In this document: one piece after another, positions 10,738 to 21,925 of the stretch
Layout: each line of letters starts with the position of its first letter
Position numbering within the stretch: position 1 is the first letter of the stretch
Assembly (NCBI GenBank): GCA_020747065.1
Contig: JAGMVK010000004.1
Coordinates: forward strand, 1,736,001 to 1,800,000
DNA length: 64,000 nt
Direction of reading: 5' to 3'
DNA from: Cadophora sp. MPI-SDFR-AT-0126
Lineage: Eukaryota > Ascomycota > Leotiomycetes > Helotiales > Ploettnerulaceae
The notes under the pieces: model-generated
What the model saw: the letters and a program-made list of their open reading frames with translations, nothing else
Database searches by the model: none
What the model was told of the DNA's origin: nothing
Translations under genes and position numbers: made by a program

Positions 10738-11832
10738 ATGCAGTCCGGAATATCAGGTCAGTTATAAGGCCTTCTCCCGCCATTCAACCTTGTCTAATCC
10801 TTCAAAGCCTCACAAGAGCTCCATGCAGCCTTCCAGACCCTTGTGTCTTCAGAAAATCAACGAGGCCTCATCTGCACCATCACCAAAGAATCCCTCACCC
10901 CGCTCACTGTCCTTGGTCCAGCTACTTCCTCGTTCTCCGACGACCTCGCCCTCCTCGCGCCGCATCTAGATCCAAAAGTAGCTCTTTACATTATCCTGCG
11001 ACGCTATGCCGGCTCCGAAACAGCTCCTTTCATCGCAGTCACATATGTTCCAGATTCCGCTCCGGTACGACAGAAAATGCTATTTGCATCCACTAGGTTG
11101 ACATTGGTTCGGGAATTGGGAATCGAGCGATTTAGAGAGACGATATTTGCAACAACGGAGGAAGAGCTGACGCCGCAGGGCTTCGAAAAGCATGACAAGC
11201 ACGTTGGCTTAGCAGCCCCTTTGACGGAAGAGGAACAGAGTCTAGGAGAAGTGAAGAGGAAGGAGGCAGAGGAAGGCAGGGGTATGAATGAGAGGAAAAG
11301 TCATGTTAGTTCTGGGGTGAGCATGCCGATCAGCGATGAAGCTGTGCAAGCTTTGAAGGCTCTAACTAGTGAGAGCGGAGACAGTCTGGTTCAGCTGGTA
11401 TGTTTGGTTCGAATCCTTTTCCTGGAGATTTCACTAATATGCTACAAGAAAATCAACATCCCAACAGAGACTATGGAACTAGCATCTAGTACCTCAACCC
11501 CAATCTCTTCCCTCCCCACAACGATTTCAGCAACCGAACCACGGTATTCCTTCTACCGCTATACTCATACTCATAGAGGGGTTTCATCTTCGCCAGTTTT
11601 GTTTATCTACACGTGTCCCTCTGGATCCAAGATCAAGGAACGAATGTTGTATGCCGCATCCTCGCGGTCCGCTGTTCAAGTAGCAGAAGTCGAAGCAGGC
11701 TTGAAAATCGAGAAGAAGATAGAAGCTAGTTCACCCGAGGATTTATCGGAAGAAAGCATTGATGGAGACTTGCATCCTAAGGTGGAGGTTAAGAAAGCGT
11801 TTGAGAGGCCCAAGAGACCTGGAAGAAAATAG
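10738..11832 (+). CDS. twf1: Twinfilin
   Basis: Actin monomer-binding protein of the ADF/cofilin superfamily. It sequesters ADP-actin and acts with capping protein at barbed ends in cortical actin patches. Three exons: 10738-10756 (19 nt only), 10808-11397 and 11449-11832, with two 51-nt introns, giving 330 aa. The protein begins MQSGISASQELHAAFQTL and carries two ADF-H domains (about residues 8-135 and 170-300) separated by a charged linker. The second domain contains YSFYRYTH and SKIKERMLYAASS, close to the twinfilin actin-binding helix. It ends in a basic tail (RPKRPGRK), as twinfilins do. The second intron is a multiple of three and stop-free, so an unspliced reading would add 17 spurious residues. 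Confidence 0.92.
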
Positions 11833-12131
11833 ACGGGCAAAGGACTGTCGAAGCGAGCATACGCAGACAACATATGCAGACATGAACATGACAAAAAGCG
11901 TAATGATGATTGATATGACTAGTTTTCTCGGGACGCCATGCTGGACCATGCTCCCTCAAAATGCAATGTCTGTAAATCGAGGACGCAGAAAGTGTGGGAA
12001 CTTCAAAAGCTGCAGTTTCCCTCCGTATACTGGCTGGCTATTTTCACTTTAATGCCGAAGTCCATCCAACAAGCTTGCAACACATCTACTCCAATTCCCC
12101 AAATCCAAAATTCTCATGTGGCGGGTATCGT
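11833..12131. other. Convergent intergenic region
   Basis: About 300 bp between the 3' ends of twinfilin and the succinate/fumarate carrier. Nothing beyond 3' UTR sequence is seen. Confidence 0.5.
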
Positions 12132-13495
12132 CTACTCTTCGTATTTTCCCCCAACAATAGGCACGGTGCTATTCTCCAATTTCTCTTTCAGAAACTCGTA
12201 CACCGTAAATGTCACTGCTTGGCCGGGTGCCACGCGCATGATTCGTGGGGTAATGCCCTTGTAGAAAGCGTGGAATCCTTCTTGTCTATTTACCGTTCAG
12301 TCAATGCCAAACTTTTCCTTACTTTCTGAGCAGGGAGAAAAACTCACTTAAACATGTCTCTCGCAATTGCTGTTATCCTGCTTATGGCCGTCTCGCCCGG
12401 TTGTCCTGGGGTTTTCTGTAAACGGGTCTTAATGGTATCGATTGGCGCATTGGAGAGGGGGCCCATAGCTCCCGACACAAGACCAATGAGTGTCGTTTGA
12501 TACGAAGGCAACGGCGTCTCTGCGTATTCTGGTTGCCATCTTTGCAGGATCTCCTTGAATTCAGTGTATGCGGTAAAGTTTACAGCTTGATTTGACCCTG
12601 TTTGACTAGTTGGCAAAAGCTGCTTGGGACTTACAATGACCTGTCCCTCGGGTAGTGGGGCAGAATCTGGGGTAGCGGGGTAAAAATAAAGATAATTGAT
12701 GTACGTACCTTGCCGTAATGCAGTGAGTGACACTCCACGGTACAGGGCTCTGACGCCTTCTTCTTTGACCACAGTGTAGAGAGCATGGGCAGCATTTCGG
12801 TATTTTGGTATATCGAGAGGATCGGCCATGCTGTGGTGTTGAGCTTGCAGACGAATCTTGATCACTTCCATAGGCGTCACGACGGCAACCGCCTCGGTAA
12901 CACCTGCTGCCAGGCCAGCTAATTCATTGTCAGCATTGTCTTTCAACAAGAAGACCCGATTACGTCTTGCGACTGGCAGTCCCAGGCCATTCTGTTAAAA
13001 CAAGCTCACCTAAAAATGTAGCTCTGCCAGTTACATTCCCCGTCTCCTTGTCCGCGAGCAGCTTCTTATATGCCTCAAAACTCGTAAACCGAATAGCCAT
13101 TTTCGGCACGATACCAGTGACGACAGCACCTAATCCTTTGTATAGTCCGAGAGGCGTTTCCCGTTTGACAATCTCCACACCAGTTGTAACAAAGCCGCGT
13201 TTCTTTGCGCCGGGAGCGCGTGCTCGGCGAGAAAGTTGCATTCGCACTTTAATTGTATCTGAAGAAGCTGTTAGATTAAGAAGTATTAGAATTCATATGT
13301 GAATGCTTTGCATACCGAGAGGATGGCATACGAGAGCTTCCATCATACCAGCCGCCCCTCCAGCTGTTGAGCTCTATTAGCATGTGCTTCTGAGTCAGAA
13401 GTCTAAAGAACTTCGATTTGGGTCATACCGATCAAATTCGTTGCGGCAGAAGCTGGCTTCTTGCCATTGGGCCCCGATACATTTTTCGCAGACAT
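12132..13495 (-). CDS. sfc1: Mitochondrial succinate/fumarate carrier
   Basis: Inner mitochondrial membrane antiporter of the SLC25 family (yeast Sfc1/Acr1) that exchanges cytosolic succinate for matrix fumarate during growth on C2 compounds. Six exons: 13495-13429, 13363-13316, 13258-13010, 12918-12709, 12597-12348 and 12285-12132; 325 aa. All three carrier repeats show the PX(D/E)XX(K/R) signature: HPLDTIKVRMQ in repeat 1, TPMEVIKIRLQ in repeat 2, and APIDTIKTRLQ in repeat 3. AGGAAGMMEALVCHPLD and ALRQGSNQAVNFTAYTEF are typical of the succinate/fumarate subgroup. The frame remains open through intron 4 (111 nt), so a single-frame reading gives a spurious insertion. A link to acetate or gluconeogenic growth is expected from the family, not seen here. 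Confidence 0.92.
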
Positions 13496-14537
13496 CTTGA
13501 GAGCTTCAGCGCGTGGTGAGGTTACGCTGGACGAGGTTGCGGGATCGGGCCACACTTTTGGCTTTGAAGCTTCTCGACGTGGCCGACTGTTTACCAAATC
13601 CGACCAAATATGTGACAAGATACAGCCGAAGAAACTCAACGATCAAGGCGAGTTGAGAATAACAGCGGAGGACTAGTGAAAAAGAAGAAAACTGTAGAAG
13701 AAAAAATGAGAGTGACAGTGACAGTGACAGTTGAAGCTCGGCAAAGTTACTAGCTTCCTCCCCCAAACACCCAGTTGCGTTGCTTTGATCCGCGGCCCAG
13801 GAAATTCTCGCAGTAGTCTTGCCTCGCCCTTTGCCCCATGGAGACGAGTAAGCTGGAACAGCCATCGACCGGAATGGAATGAAGGGTTTGTGTGGAGCCG
13901 AGAGCTGGGGACCAGCCCAGCACATGGCCAAACTTCTATAGCTCGGCGCAACGGAGGGGAAGCGGGAAGGGGGAAGGGGGAAAGGTAAGGTCTGACTCTG
14001 TATCTGGATCTGGATGGACATTTTTCAAAATCGAATCGCATGATCCTACATAAACGAGAGATCAGCTCTTATTGCCGTTTAATGGATGCCTAGACCTTGT
14101 GCGGCGGGGAATTGATGGACGAAAGGATTCCTCTCTTCCCTATCGTTTCGAGGTCTGTCTCTCGGCTTGTGAGAAATGACGTCCCACCTGCCAGCCAGCC
14201 AGCCAGCCCAGCGTGGGACGCGATGCTTGTGATTTTGCGGGGTGCAGATCAAGACCGACAATCGGAAGAATCCGGTCCTTGACGAGCCGAGGTACGGAAG
14301 TACTATACTAAGACTAAGTTATCTTCCGTACGAAGCATAGAAATGGATGCTAAGCGAGAGCAGTGAAATAAATGCATGAAACACAACAAACAACAAATTG
14401 CTCCTCCTGTAACTAGGCCGAGGACCAACCAGCGTTTCTCTTGACTTCAGCATACAATCGTTGAATCTTGACTATGCATCTGTGGATTCACGGATCAGAA
14501 AGTAATTGCATGCTACGCGTAAATGAATTAACACTGT
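13496..14537. other. Intergenic region, no supported gene
   Basis: About 1 kb upstream of the carrier gene and downstream of the LtrA-like locus. It includes a short purine-rich tract (about 13,950-13,985) and a CCAG tandem run near 14,191-14,208. Long open frames antisense to one another are present but carry no recognisable domain and look like chance. Confidence 0.5.
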
Positions 14538-16449
14538 TCAATGCTCCTCCACCTCCTCGACCTCTTCTCGCGGTTCAATGAATTTCCATTTGCTTTCCAG
14601 CCCAGCCGTCCACTCCCAGAGAAATACCAGAAAGAGAATACCGGTTACAGCCCCACACCACAATGGAGCAATTAGGTCTTTGATTAGTGGCAAGCAGCTA
14701 ATGAGACTATGGCGGGAAATCTGGGTACAAGACGGATCCATCTCGAATTGACAACTAGGGTTTTCGGTTTGTCGAGGGGACGATTCAAGAGCGCGATTCC
14801 CATCATCGCGAAGATCACAATCGCACACGAGCTTGAAGCCGACCAAAGTGCATATTGCGAGTAGTAAATGTCGCTTGCCTCGCTTTCCGATCCAGAAGAG
14901 TCCCCTTCAATTGAAGTTTCCCGTTTCATACTACGGCTGCTTGGTGTGGTGTAGGAATGCTCAACGAGAAACAAGACTGAGGCTGCCATCACGAAAAGAG
15001 CAGCGAACAGGACAACGTGAAAACTAACACGTACGATATCAGTATTTCTGCACGAGTCTAGGGCTGCAGCTTACAATTTCCACAAAAACCCCCTCCACCA
15101 GGCACGTCTCAATGCGTGCACAAACTCTTTGCTATGATCCCCATTGAAATACAACCAATGCAACAGATAATAGGTGAGCAAGGCTGTCAAGACCGTGCCA
15201 CTTTTGTGCGTGATGGCCGGTCCAGACGGACTCCCCTCAATAAGACGAAAGACGCCTTCCCCCAGGATGATGACAAAGAAGCCTTCAACGCTTTCTACGT
15301 AGTGATCGATGTCGAAATACCGGTGCCACCCTCCGCTGAGTAACCGATCACTTGCAGGTGATGCTAGAAAGATTCCCACCGGGTGCTCTACCCCGTTTGC
15401 AGCAACAAGAAGGCCTATCTTGCCCGGGTAAGGGACGAAAATTGCAGCGATCCAAAGTGCAGAGGTGGCCACCGTCGTGCAGACCTGGAATACGAATTGT
15501 CATCTCAGAAAATGCATGAAGAACACCTGTATCCTGAGGGGCCTGGGTAAGCAATCGTCAAAAAGGAGGGAATGTTGCCTCCTCGAGACAATTCTGCAGG
15601 AGAAACCGAGAGCAAGTTGGCCACTTACAGATGTGCCAGAAGAAAAGATGCTCTTGCAACCAGGTAAGTCCCGATAAGTAATGGTAGAGATGTGTAGCCA
15701 CCCCCCCTTATGTTTGCGTAAGGGGCGTTTGTTCCATAGAGAAGAGAGAGTATGAGGATCCACACAACAAACTGACGTTGAAGAAGTCATCTTTCTAGTA
15801 GGTTCTGTTGTATTCTCTAAGGTTGTCCCACACCGCCAGATAGGTAAGAAAAGGAGTATATATTCCAGAAATGCATCCCCACTTCATGACAGTTAGCAAG
15901 CATCGTCATTTCGAAGGGTTTGAAGTCTCGCAAGATCCTGTCTGGAAGCGTGTCTCAGGGAATCGAAACCTTCTGGCAGTCGCAACAAGGGAAGAAGGGT
16001 ATACTAATACGCTGACACCACTGTCAATGAAAGCTGATTCACCAAAACTTGCGGAGAGGTTTGCAATAATGCCAACCCATACTAGATTCATGAACAAATC
16101 TAACCGGGCCAATTGTACCAAGATATCATTTTTTGACCGCTCATTCTTATCAACATTAGTTAAATTGCTATCACCTGCTGGTTGTTGAGCTTCGACTCTT
16201 CTCTACTACCCAGGGCGGTACTCGAGTGCTGATGGTGGAAATGTTGCAAGGTATGTGGCCTTCTGAATACATAGGCGTGTTGATTGGCATGGGTTTGAGC
16301 CGACACGTGTTCGCGTCGGTCTTGACTCGATTTGCGCGTGATATCCATCTTCCTCTCCAGATTACAGAGTCGGATAAAGTATCTGGTCGGTCCGTGGCAT
16401 CATGAAACGTGACTGTTCTGGGTGGAGGGCTATGATTTGGCGTGGACAT
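14538..16449 (-). pseudogene. Disrupted LtrA-family multi-pass membrane protein gene
   Basis: Remains of a fungal 'low temperature requirement A' (LtrA, PF06772-type) membrane protein of unknown transport role. In order from the 5' end I can read an N-terminal region from ATG 16449, then LFMNLVWVGIIANLSASFGES, YILLFLPIW, VWDNLREYN, QFVVWILILSLLYGTNAPYA, LVARASFLLAHL, TSALWIAAIFV, HRYFDIDHYVESVEGFFVI and a last helix APLWCGAVTGILFLVFLWEW, so the order of the family is kept. However, FLPIW and VWDNLREYN lie in different frames with no room for an intron. An in-frame TAG follows TY, the next block is in the third frame, and the last helix is shifted against the preceding SLAACH stop. Hence three apparent frameshifts and one stop. 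Assembly error is possible, but four defects in one gene suggest decay. Introns elsewhere in the gene look normal. Confidence 0.68.
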
Positions 16450-17379
16450 CTTCGGTTGTTGTTGCCGGACAAAGAGTAATCAAGAGGTGCGATAGAATGG
16501 ATGCATGTAGCACTCTTACATGTGTCAAAGCTGGATCTCAACGGTCCTTGACATCGAGTTTCAAGCCATATCGTCATAGATCGTCGACGAAAGAACGGCT
16601 GTGACATGATGGAGAAGTAAAGTGGAAAGATTGCAATTCCGATAAGCTTCAAGATCGCCTATCAGCATCGATCCGCCATCAACTGATTGGTGGCCAGGAG
16701 ACCGGGCCGCTGGGTTGCAGGAACACTTAATTATTCTTTGCAAGCCAGAGCTCGTGCTCGCACCTTACGAAGATTCCCGCGTCGTTGATCAATCAGTCCA
16801 GAATTGGAACGAATTTGCAAGCGCTGTACGAACAAGGACATCATGCGGCATGCTAGCCACAAAGTGAAAGCAGCTGAGATGGCAGTGAGATCACGACTCC
16901 CGAAGCTATGCTAAGATGAGCCACTCTGACCCTGAGAGCCAGACAAGCTGGTGGAGCGAGAAGAACACACCACTTTGACAGCTGTTGACTTGTAAATCAT
17001 CCCATACTTGACGGGGATAAATGTACGGAGGCTAGCCCAGCCAGTGCATGCAAAACTTCGAGGAACTCCACCAGGTGACTCTAAACAATGGATCTTCCTA
17101 GATTCTCTTATGCTGAGCGGAGCGGGGCGGGAGTGGGCGCGGGGCGGGGGCAGTCGCGTCAGTCAGTGCCAAATTCGCGTCCCCTCACTTGCATATCAAA
17201 TTCATTTCAATTCATTCTGCTCACCAACGACACCGGCACACTTTACCGTACTGTACTGAACAGGAATAGGTACATGATTCAGTGATAAAGCACAGTTGTT
17301 ATATCGGCACTGAAACTTGTCTCCCACGGCAAACAACCTTAAATTTATCAGGTTGGCACTTCACTCTCAAGTTTTTGCT
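16450..17379. other. Intergenic region, no supported gene
   Basis: About 930 bp between the start of the LtrA-like locus (minus) and the DHFR start (plus). It is the divergent upstream region of both. I see a GC-rich patch near 17,110-17,150 shortly before DHFR but no gene. Confidence 0.5.
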
Positions 17380-17424
17380 ATGTTAGATCTCACCGACTCC
17401 GACAATTCAGTCAATCAGTACAGG

Positions 17425-18071
17425 ATGACTCCCCGAGAGCTTACCTTGATTGTTGCGGCGACAAACAATATGGGAATTGGACGAGCAGGCACTCTGCCAT
17501 GGACTGGACTCAAGAAAGAGATGTCTTATTTTGCGCGTGTCACAAAGCGTGCGAGCCCTGGTGTAAGTATACGCCACTTTTACATCTCGAATTGCATCTA
17601 ATTAATCTCGAGACAACCAATACAGTGATAATGGGCCGCAAGACTTGGGACAGCATACCATCAAGATTTCGGCCATTGAAAGATCGTACAAATGTTGTCA
17701 TTACGCGAGGGGATCCTAACGCAATAGCTGAAGGCGAGAAGATTGTGGCAAACTCCTTGAGCCAAGTGGTGGAATCTGCGGAGACACAAGCAAGAAGTTT
17801 GCCGTCGAGATTGTTTGTGATTGGCGGAGCACAAATATACAAGGCTTCTTTGGATATCCAGGAAGCGAAACGCATATTGTTAACAAGAGTCCTGGGCGAT
17901 TTCGAATGCGATACTTTCTTTCCGCTTATGTTAGAAGAGGGTGGGAAGGCAACGGGTTGGGAGCGAAAGAGTAAAATTGATCTGGATCGATGGACTGGAG
18001 AGACGGTGCCAGAGGGAATACAAGAAGAGAACGGGACAAGATATGTTTTTGAGATGTGGGAAAGGATATGA
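17425..18071 (+). CDS. Dihydrofolate reductase
   Basis: NADPH-dependent reduction of dihydrofolate to tetrahydrofolate, needed for thymidylate and purine synthesis; a cytosolic enzyme. Two exons, 17425-17562 and 17613-18071, with a 50-nt intron (GTAAGT donor), giving 198 aa, the normal size. Visible hallmarks are LTLIVAATNNMGIGRAGTLPW (substrate/cofactor loop), the NADPH-binding VIMGRKTWDSIP with FRPLKDRTNVVITR, and FVIGGAQIYKASL. The C-terminal TRYVFEMWERI closes the sheet. An in-frame ATG at 17380 would add 15 residues; I prefer 17425 because MTPRELTLIVAA matches the usual distance to the first strand. Confidence 0.93.
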
Positions 18072-18436
18072 AGTCCCTGATGCCACTAAAATTCACGAAT
18101 CCAGCTCAAAGCCGAGACAATATGCCCAGAGATGTCGGATGCTTGAAAGGATCAGAGTGCTGTGAACCCATAAAAGGTGCCTAACAACTTCGCTAGATTC
18201 GCTTTCGACAGGTTCATTTTCGGCATATTCATTAATGAGACAATGTTGGGTACATGAGAAATTTGGCTACAGCTTTGGTATGCTTAGTCATATCATACAT
18301 ATTTGCGTTGTTTGTAGTAAGCTGAGATTCTCGTACAGTCGCCGCTGGTCTGCAGAAAATTTTGCTCCACCATGCTTAATCGTACATATCTATTTGCAGG
18401 ATACAGCAAATCGCTGTCAAAATACGAAATCAAGTT
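18072..18436. other. Convergent intergenic region
   Basis: About 365 bp between the stop codons of DHFR (plus) and the Cbp3-like gene (minus). Only 3' UTR sequence is expected and no other feature is seen. Confidence 0.5.
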
Positions 18437-19514
18437 TCATGATTGCTTTCCGCCAGGCAAATCTTTCCCGGATGCCTTTTCGAAAGGCAAATCCATCAAT
18501 CTGCTCTGCTGCCGAACGATGCCATTTTCGACCTCAGGGCTGCCGAATTCCAATGTTGCCTGACTCATCCTCTCATCGGGCAGAGAATCAAGTCCCTTTA
18601 ATGCCCTCCGCATGTAGCTAACAATCTGTCCAAGAGCTTTAATATCGACGTCTTCATTTGCCTTGAAAACATTCCTCCAAACAGCTGCTGCTAATACAGC
18701 ATCTCCTTTGACCAACCCTTCATCATATGCGGCAAGCAAACCTCTCCACTGAATGAAAAGATCTTTCAGGTATTTGCTCCGCGTCCCAGAGGCATGCATA
18801 TTATGATATATCGTCATACGATTCTCCGCATCGTGGAAAAAGTGATCAAGGAGGTGCTGTTGCCAAGTATTATGTGATGGTGCTGGGAAGCATCGAATTC
18901 TCACAGAGAGAAGATACATGTGCAACATAGTAACCTGCGACCAAGTACTAAATGTAGGCTTCAGACCTGCCTCTGTGCAACATGTCAGATTCCACCACAT
19001 ATTCGCGGTTGATCTGTGGAGACTTGCCTTGTAGCCACCAACCATCACCAACGCCCAAATCCTCTCCATCTTCAGTTTTCGGCATGTCCTCATCGGAATT
19101 TGGATCTTGTGTGATTGAGTAATCTGCTTGTCGCGCACACTCTTTGTAGAGAAGTTCAGTGGCCCCATATGCCGTATACGTCTCAGTCGCCTTGCCTGTA
19201 ACTTTTTGCAACCCTGCAGCAGCTTTCATGCTCACCGGTATAGCAGACTTCACTTTCGGTTTCCCGTGAGCACGAGTCGTGGAAGCAGGAGGAATAGATG
19301 ATGTTGGTGCAGCGCTAGGTATGTGAGGCTGGGCGTATCGGCCGGAGGAGATCGTGAATGCTCTCTGTGATGAAGCTCCAAATCTAGATATCTGAAGCTG
19401 TTCGTCTCGTTATCCTAAGAATACGTAATACACGGAAAGGTCACTTACCTGAGGCGACTGTCTTCGACTAATCCTCAGACATGCAGTGCATGCTGTACAT
19501 GCTTTGGAAGCCAT
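18437..19514 (-). CDS. CBP3: Ubiquinol-cytochrome c reductase assembly chaperone, Cbp3-like
   Basis: Mitochondrial chaperone that, with Cbp6, binds newly made cytochrome b at the mitoribosome tunnel and promotes complex III assembly (UQCC1 family, PF03981). Three exons: 19514-19449, 19391-19028 and 18966-18437, 319 aa. The first ~60 residues are basic and Ser/Ala-rich without acidic residues, fitting a mitochondrial presequence. The conserved domain shows WSQVTMLHMYLLSVRIR, WQQHLLDHFFHDAENRM, SKYLKDLFIQWRGLLAAYDEG and VKGDAVLAAAVWRN. The second intron must use a GC donor (GCAAGT) at 19027, because only that joins GWWLQ to GLKPTFSTWSQ in frame. Identification is firm; the non-canonical donor is an inference. 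Confidence 0.9.
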
Positions 19515-20069
19515 GGTGGATTTCTAACACAGACAAGAAATCCAATGATTCAGTCCATTCATCTCAACGTCCAGCTCGTCATTATTTCAACAGGGATGTG
19601 CAGACGGCGCGGGCATATGTTATTCCGCTCTCTCCTTTTCGGCCTTCGGAGTTTTATAACCAATTGCCGATACAAAGCACTTCCAGCACACCCTCTTCAC
19701 TATGCTATGCTGTGTCTCTTTCGACGACTCTTTGAAAAATATATCATACTTGCGTATAGCTAACAAATAAAATGAACAATCTCATGTCTCATTATAGTAT
19801 TATTACAAAAAACATAATTGCGATTTTTCTTAGGCATTTGTTGATACGAAGCAATATGTCTTGATCCACCACTTTTGGTCTGCCTCACAATTCACACTTC
19901 GCTCCTTATTGCCATGACTCTTTCTTGACTCGTCCTCTGATCTCACTAACAGATTTTCAATCATAATAAATCTAGATTTGTTTTACGGCCTGCATGAATA
20001 CACGATGGAATGATTCGAAATAAACATCACAACTCAATATACCGTTGTAGCTTTTCCTCTTTCCGACAG
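19515..20069. other. Intergenic region, no supported gene
   Basis: About 555 bp forming the upstream region of the Cbp3 gene and the downstream region of the methyltransferase gene. It is moderately AT-rich near 19,740-19,830. No coding potential is seen. Confidence 0.5.
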
Positions 20070-21092
20070 CTAGACAACAGTCTCTGCTTCGTCCCCTCTT
20101 TTCCACCCTCTACCGATCCAAGCCTTCATCCCAATCCTCACTCCCCCATCAAAGACTTCGAACGTTCTGAGCTTTTGCAGCTCGTCCCGTAGAACATTCC
20201 TCGCCAGAAATAGCTCCTCCTCGCTGTACCCTGAGAAGAACATCTGTTTCGCAAGCATCATATTGTCAGTAAGCTCATCCAAGCTTGATGCCATTGTGTA
20301 TGTTACACAGGGCTTGACTTCGATGTTGTTTGCAAACCCGCCATCTTCCAAAGTTGTAGCAAGCCACGAGCCTCGCAGGACCTGTGGGTCAAGAGCCATG
20401 AGAGTCTGGGGCTTCTCGTTGGGCCGAATGATCGATGCAGTGTTGTAGAATGCTGTCAGCCAAACACGATCTGATTACTGGTTAGTACGATACAACAGTC
20501 TGGTTGTGCTTTTTGAATCCATACCTGCCCATGTCGAGATTGATCCCATGCCTCCTGGCTTCAAAACGCGGAATATTTCGCTTATCACTTTGGTACTTGA
20601 GCCAATGTCACCTGGAATAGGAAGTCCAAGGTTGGTGAAAACATGGCTGAAGGTGTTGTCTTTCAGACTCGAGAGGCTTCGTACATCTAATGTATCGGTT
20701 TCCACATCGTTCCAGCCCTCAGTTTTTATCCGCTGCATGACCTCTTCAATCATAGCTGGGGACAGATCTGCCGCCATGATTCTAGCATTGGGATGTTGAG
20801 CCTTGACCTGCTCACTCACAATTCCTGGGCCACAAGCATTGTCGAGAATGTACGACGAGTCCGTGATTGGGGGTGAAGCTGAGCATACAATCTCTTTCGC
20901 GATCAAGCGAGTACAATTTCCTGACCTGGATGGGCGTCGTTAGCTTCTACTTTATCAGCGTGCGATGACATGAATCCGATAGCGTTGTGGAAGTTTAAGT
21001 TCCAGAGCTTTTGGATAAGAAGAGTCGAGGAAGGGATGTGTTACATTCGCTCATACATAGAGCTGTATGTTGGAGATTTGGAGGACGACATG
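20070..21092 (-). CDS. Class I SAM-dependent methyltransferase
   Basis: Predicted S-adenosylmethionine methyltransferase of the small-molecule type (UbiE/Methyltransf_25-like). Three exons: about 21092-21046, 20925-20525 and 20470-20070, with introns of 120 and 54 nt, giving 282 aa. The protein starts MSSSKSPTYSSMYERM and runs into SGNCTRLIAKEI. Motif I is ILDNACGPGIVSEQ at about residues 40-55; the acidic post-I residue is in IMAADLSPAMIEEV; motif IV is HVFTNLGLP; and RVLKPGGMGSIS is the post-motif loop. This architecture is common among fungal secondary-metabolite and orphan methyltransferases, so the substrate is unknown. The start codon is assigned from frame arithmetic and could be off by one base. 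Confidence 0.82.
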
Positions 21093-21925
21093 GCTTGGCA
21101 GTGCTTGCTAATTTGAAAGATGACTGCGAATTTTGAGCTCATGAAAAGGATGTGAAGGTAGTCTAACTATTGAATGACTTCTAGTATGAATGCGCGTCTT
21201 GTTATACTTATAGGAGCTCATGCTGCTGGGTTTCACCTAGCTCGTCCAGCATCTGTCTGTGTTTCCTGCTTAGCGTGCATCTCGGAGACTTAGTGAGAAA
21301 TGAAGTCTCCGACGAGACATCAAGGCAGTGCTACTGGGTAATAAGGCTCCGCAAACTTTGCGGCCCAGGTCAAAGACAGCATAAACGATATAGAAAAAGT
21401 CTCCGCGATGACTCTGTCTATCATGACATATGAGTCGCAACTTAACACATCACGTGACCACATGTTTGAAGTGTTTTGCCTCGTGAGGATTATCGAAAGT
21501 TGGTGATAGTTTTCTAATAGCCACAGTCTTGCAGACACGTACGTATCGCTTGGACCTCTACGGGTTTATCGTCTCCATCACCATCGAGTATATATGTGGA
21601 AAGATACCTATGTGATAGGGTATCTGGCCTCTACGACAGTTAGCTATAAGATATACAGGCAACGGCTTACTGATGATTGCACATAGCCACGCCCAGAAGA
21701 GACAATACATGTGAAATTGTAGCAATACATTCTTCAGCATTTATTCGGCGAAGATAGATATGGTAAGCTCCAAGCACCTGCCACGCGGGCAAAGGAGTGT
21801 GGCGGCAGGTCCTAGGCGAAGGATCATAACTTACAATTACAAATAGAAGGATAAGAAAAAGGACCCCCACAACTCATGAAACCAAAACAACCCTGTCCCT
21901 CTCGACACCTCGCTATTTACAGAGA
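21093..21925. other. Intergenic region, no supported gene
   Basis: About 830 bp between the methyltransferase start and the transporter stop (both minus). Short open frames only and no recognisable domain, RNA gene or repeat. Confidence 0.5.

Noticed and set aside
12344..12949. Single-frame reading of the carrier gene with an extra segment between repeats 2 and 3
   Set aside because: The extra residues come from intron 4 of the succinate/fumarate carrier. Splicing restores the family sequence.
13506..14041. Overlapping minus-strand frames of 120-170 codons
   Set aside because: Low-complexity Ser/Phe/Pro composition, antisense to each other, no splice or domain support. One overlaps the carrier's first exon.
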